Below are positions 18,162 through 21,755 of a DNA stretch of 21,755 bases, in pieces. Position 1 is the first letter of the stretch. Each line of letters starts with the position of its first letter. A program made the translations under genes and the position numbers. The stretch comes from Chara braunii (Eukaryota; Streptophyta; Charophyceae; Charales; Characeae): contig BFEA01000593.1 of the NCBI GenBank assembly GCA_003427395.1, forward strand, positions 136,137-157,891. The letters run 5' to 3'. The notes beneath the pieces were generated by a model. It saw nothing but the letters and a program-made list of their open reading frames with translations. It made no database searches and had not been told where the DNA came from.

Positions 18162-18230
18162 TGGATGTTTTGCTGGCTTGTGATGGGGTGTGAACCGACA
18201 GTCTGTAGAGTTTTCCATCTGGTGTGGGTG

Positions 18231-18272
18231 AGTGATAGTCTACCTTGATTTTGGTTAAGGTAGATTATCATT
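18231..18272. repeat. Hairpin with approx. 16-bp stem
   Basis: GATAGTCTACCTT (18234-18246) pairs with AAGGTAGATTATC (18257-18269) with one G.T pair, loop 10 nt. The stem extends outward by three more pairs, including one wobble. Confidence 0.8.
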
Positions 18273-18429
18273 TACAGTGTAATCAGTGAGGGGATTCTGC
18301 AAACTGTTGAGGGTTCAGCCTCCTGATGAGTCGGTGAAACTCCGACGAAACAGTTTATCACAACCCCTCGTTTGTTGTCCTCTTCTCTCTCTCTGCCTAC
18401 GGTTTTACCGAGCAGTTCTGTTTGTGACG

Positions 18430-18465
18430 ATATATATATATATATATATATATATAATAATAAAT
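18430..18465. repeat. (AT)n microsatellite
   Basis: AT run followed by ATAATAAT. Confidence 0.95.
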
Positions 18466-18721
18466 GATTAAATAAAATAAATAGTATGAATCTACCACTA
18501 GAGCATGGATAGATACACTACCGCCTGGGAGTGTGAGTGTGAATGTGTATAAAGGGGTGTGTATGGGTGAGTAGAGGGAGAGAGATTGGGAGGCGCTTAC
18601 CTATACGCTGCTAGTCGCAATCACAGCAGTCGGACGATCAGCCCGAACGCAACGCAACCCCCACCCTTGTTGATTGTATCGGTCCGAGAAAGTAGATCGT
18701 ATACATCCGTTATCTTCATAT

Positions 18722-18801
18722 TCTTATTAAATTTATAATAATTATTGTTATTACTATTATTATTATTATTATTTTTTTTTTTTTTGTTATTATCGTGGTT
18801 A

Positions 18802-18860
<59 letters not shown>
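18722..18860. repeat. (TTA)n microsatellite with T-run
   Basis: Two TTA blocks separated by a T-run of about 14 and a short unique piece. Confidence 0.96.
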
Positions 18861-18865
<5 letters not shown>

Positions 18866-18953
18866 ACGATCGGTGTTTCCTTCGTACGAGCTGGTGATCG
18901 GAGAGTACGGACATCACGATCGCAAAACGTAAAGTGGGAAACAACAAGCTGAG

Positions 18954-19010
18954 GAGAAGAAGAAGAAGAAGGAGAAGAAGAAGGAGAAGGGAGAAGAAGA
19001 GGAAAGGAGA
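18954..19010. repeat. (GAA)n-rich purine tract
   Basis: GAA/GGA units on the + strand. Confidence 0.9.
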
Positions 19011-19095
19011 AGAGGCGGATGGCGGATGGTGGTTCTTGGGTGTATGAGGCATCGAGAGTGGGGGAACGAGGTTGTGAGCATAACGCGAGCCATAC

Positions 19096-19161
19096 CTGAT
19101 GGTTGATGCGTGCGACAGTGGTCGCCATCTGTTCGTACTTCGGGAATGCTGTTGAAGTCAT
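19096..19161 (-). other. Candidate 66-nt exon, minus strand
   Basis: The minus strand reads AAAG|ATGACTTCAACAGC...AACCATCAG|GTATGG, 22 codons in phase 0 (MTSTAFPKYEQ, then MATTVARINHQ). The donor is good and the acceptor weak (no pyrimidine tract). The ATG could instead be a start codon. No protein family was recognised. Confidence 0.28.
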
Positions 19162-19472
19162 CTTTCGACACCGTAGTCCAGGCTAGATAGAATCTGTCAT
19201 CCGAAGTCTGGGCGCCGGTCGCCAGGTAGGATATCGGCTCTAGTTCTTCATTAATGATGGGGGGACTATTTCAGCATTGTCAATTACGAAATCTCGATGT
19301 GTTCTTATTAGGTGGTTCTCGTGATGCAATGACGTTGTCGGTTCGAGGTCGGAAAAATCTATACTCATATGTATGATGTTGTCTGATTGCTGAAGTTCGT
19401 TGTTGCTCATCTCCCATGCACAAGATGGGATTGGTCATCCGTAGTCTGGACGCTATAGCTAGACAACACTAG

Positions 19473-19493
19473 AGAGAGAGAGAAAGAGAGAGC
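19473..19493. repeat. (AG)n microsatellite
   Basis: Short AG run with one interruption. Confidence 0.85.
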
Positions 19494-19520
19494 GATTGGA
19501 CACAGACCGGGGGTACGTAC

Positions 19521-19557
19521 CTGAGGCACTGTTGCTCCAGCTTCGTCTTCATGGTAC
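19521..19557 (-). other. Candidate 37-nt exon, minus strand
   Basis: The minus strand reads TGCTTACAG|GTACCATGAAGACG...GTGCCTCAG|GTACGTACC, with credible splice signals on both sides. Two of the three frames are open. One, YHEDEAGATVPQ, ends in phase 0 and would join in frame to the 66-nt candidate exon downstream. Confidence 0.33.
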
Positions 19558-20031
19558 CTGTAAGCACAGCACTAACAATTCAAGTTAGTATCTGACTCGT
19601 AACAGAGAAAGATAATTCTTCTTCTTCCTCTTCGCTGCCCGCCATCTCCTTCTCTCCCCCCCCCCTCCATCATCATCTTACTTTACTGCATCTACGGACT
19701 ATGAGAGAAGAAAAAGAGAGCTTGATCACATCGGATCCAAACCTGACTTTCAGACTTGAGACATTACACCGAGGGATTATTTGGGGTTTGTGATAAAGAC
19801 TCGGTGCTGACGACACTCTCATTTTTCTCCTCTGATTCCCTCCTCTTCGCCTATGCACGGCAGGAACTAGCGCATTCTTCTTGTTCGAGCGCCAGGCCCC
19901 TTCACACCCTGGAACGATGATGAGGTTGCAGTGCAATATTGATTGTTTCAACCATTGATATCAGAGTCTTCTGCTACGCTTTGTATGAGAGGTCGTGTCC
20001 CGGGTCTGGTCCGCACAGTATGCAAGAGCGT

Positions 20032-20032
<1 letters not shown>

Positions 20033-20104
<72 letters not shown>

Positions 20105-20107
20105 NGT

Positions 20108-20198
<91 letters not shown>

Positions 20199-20205
20199 AG
20201 AGAGA
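20033..20205. repeat. Long (TG)n-(AG)n compound microsatellite
   Basis: About 100 bp of TG followed by about 60 bp of AG; one ambiguous base at 20105. All ORFs through it are repeat artefacts. Confidence 0.98.
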
Positions 20206-20239
20206 TGAATGATGATGGTGATAATGAGAGGACACATAC

Positions 20240-20310
20240 TTGATAATGGCAATAGCAGGCGATGGTATACACCTTTGAGTGCTTCGTTCGTTTCCAACAT
20301 CAACATTTTG
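20240..20310 (-). other. Candidate exon, minus strand (right edge uncertain)
   Basis: The minus strand reads ...CCATTATCAA|GTATGTG, a good donor. Two frames are open. One (CIPSPAIAII plus two bases AA) would join in frame with the 37-nt candidate exon. No clear acceptor was found, so the right edge is a guess. Confidence 0.22.
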
Positions 20311-20476
20311 AATTGAAGGTAGATAGTAATCGTGTAGGAAGTAGGCTGAACGATTGAGCGCCGAGTGAGGAAAAAAAATTGTATACGTATAATTGATGGG
20401 GGCAACAACAAGCTCTCTGTGACTACTGCCCTTCAGTGCTACGACTCTCCGTTGAAGTGGTATTGTTACGAACATT

Positions 20477-20508
20477 TTTGTTATTGTTATTATTATTATT
20501 ATTATTTC

Positions 20509-20565
<57 letters not shown>

Positions 20566-20567
20566 GT
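20477..20567. repeat. (TTA)n microsatellite
   Basis: TTA repeats with one CG interruption near 20508. Confidence 0.97.
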
Positions 20568-20599
20568 TACTATAAATTAGTATTAGTATTACTATTGCT

Positions 20600-21290
20600 T
20601 TGGTTTCGGCCCTCATTACTACTCCGCCCCTTCAGGAAAACAAAACTGAAAGGTGAGGGAGCTGAGTGAAAGAGGAAGATTGAGAGGCGAAGGGTGAAAA
20701 GGGAAGCCGTGAGGAAGGAGACGGATATTGAGAAGGGAAAAGTACATGCGAGTGGAAAGAAGATTAGTCCACAAAGAGAAAAAGAAAATAACCCCTATGG
20801 AAAACGACCGATACACTGTATAGAGAGGATGAATAATTTAGGATAGAAGGGGCTAAACGAGTGAAAGGTCGGGGAACAGTTAAGGAGGAGGAAGAAGACG
20901 AAGAAGGATGAAAGGAGGGAGTGAGGTGGAAGAAAGTGGAAAGGGGGCAGGATATGTACATTTTTCTTCCTCTTAACCAACACTTTTTTTGGGATAAAAG
21001 CACCAACATCTCACAGACCTTTCCACACAGTAAACTGCATGTAAGTTCGTTATGATTTCCTCCCACCTACCACTATAACGCCTGATTGTGGGTTTGCTAA
21101 TATCAAGTAGGGCCAAGAGAATCCTATGGTCAATACTCAAGAGAGGGGAGCACCCGAACGTGAATATCCGTATGGATGCGACGAACATCGGCAGCGAGCG
21201 GACATACAGGCGGATCAAGACAAGCAAACAGAAATAGACAGTCGGACCTACAGATCAGACTGATAATCGGAAAGGTAAATGAGCGAACAA
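20600..21290. other. Purine-rich non-coding stretch
   Basis: GAAG/GGAGG-rich + strand from 20640 to 20950, then mixed sequence. No gene was supported; the minus-strand ORFs here are Ser/Phe/Leu-rich shadows of the purine bias. Confidence 0.5.
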
Positions 21291-21345
21291 CGACAGACAG
21301 ACAGACAAACACAGACTGACTGAGTCAGGCAAACAGACAAACGAA
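21291..21345. repeat. Degenerate (ACAG)n tract
   Basis: Repeated GACAGACAGACAAACACAGACTGACTG-type units. Confidence 0.8.
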
Positions 21346-21549
21346 GAGCAACGACGTTGGATGTTGAGTTGGCGTGGCATGAAAATGCGAACTTTGGCTC
21401 ATGAGATCATTGTATTGCCTTTACTGAATGATATCTCAGTACATTTGTGGATTGCACTCGACTAATGGGGGTTCCGAGATCACCATGTTTTCAGCGGTTT
21501 GCCGATAGGGCTGCTGTGTAAAGCTCATTGGACCTTAGAGGAGGGGAAG

Positions 21550-21715
21550 ATAGACAGGCGTAGCAGATAAGTCACGAACGGATAAAGACAGATAAACATC
21601 GATTGACACAGACAGTCGACCAGACAGGCAGACAGACCCAACAAACGTACTGGAGGACAGACAAGCAGGCAGGGGGGCAGGCATATGCGATAGGAGACAG
21701 ACGCAGTCGCTCAGA
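21550..21715. repeat. Degenerate (GACA/GATA)n tract
   Basis: Recurrent AGACAG, GATAAAGACAGATAAAC and CAGACAGGCAGACAG words; probably an old expansion related to the tract at 21291. Confidence 0.75.
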
Positions 21716-21755
21716 CAATGCTTCGGCATGGTTTCCACAAGAATGGAATAATGGT

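Noticed and set aside
19953-19966. Initiator-Met-type PBS (TTGATATCAGAG)
   Set aside because: Two mismatches to TGGTATCAGAG, no LTR before it and no retroelement ORF after it.
19961-20616. Long minus-strand ORFs rich in Ser-Leu, Thr-His and Asn
   Set aside because: They are translations of TG/AG and TTA microsatellites; the residue runs come from the repeat, not from a protein.

Overview
Eukaryotic nuclear DNA, most likely from a streptophyte (land plant or charophyte alga). The window holds a large, decayed Ty3/gypsy-type LTR retrotransposon on the + strand, bracketed by repeat-rich non-coding DNA. The best lineage clue is a primer-binding site at 2556-2575 that matches the 3' end of plant tRNA-Asp. 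The Pol wording (ISLIDLYSGYDQ, PYIDDLAVKGP, IEHIPGSKNRADGLSR) resembles families I associate with charophyte genomes such as Chara, but I cannot prove the species from sequence alone. Ambiguous bases inside repeats point to a draft assembly.

Layout. 1-1530: non-coding DNA packed with short inverted repeats, starting with an approx. 91-bp tandem repeat. 1531-2553: sequence ending in what should be the 3' edge of a 5' LTR. 2556-2575: PBS. 2576-2761: leader with a possible splice donor. 2762-3259: basic RG-rich ORF. 3432-5783: three tandem, diverged copies of an unrecognised approx. 245-residue protein, the first a fragment. 6143-6590: gag-like capsid remnant. 6757-11398: protease, reverse transcriptase, RNase H and integrase, with several stops and frameshifts. 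11554-13835: a second, larger gag-like reading frame downstream of integrase, with a duplicated capsid-like module, a long charged/coiled-coil middle and a CCHC zinc knuckle. 13836-16560: mostly unassigned sequence in which the 3' LTR should lie. 16563-21755: microsatellite-dense DNA with hairpins, a tandemly duplicated palindromic unit and a few possible minus-strand exons.

How the parts fit. PBS, gag, protease, RT-RNase H and integrase are in the usual Ty3/gypsy order. Two things are unusual: the repeated extra ORFs before gag, and the gag-like ORF after integrase. Four of these ORFs have a pyrimidine-rich CAG 20-25 nt before the ATG, suggesting the element may have made its extra proteins from spliced mRNAs. 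At least sixteen in-frame stops and several frameshifts show this copy is inactive. No bacterial genes, CRISPR arrays or convincing tRNA/rRNA genes were seen.
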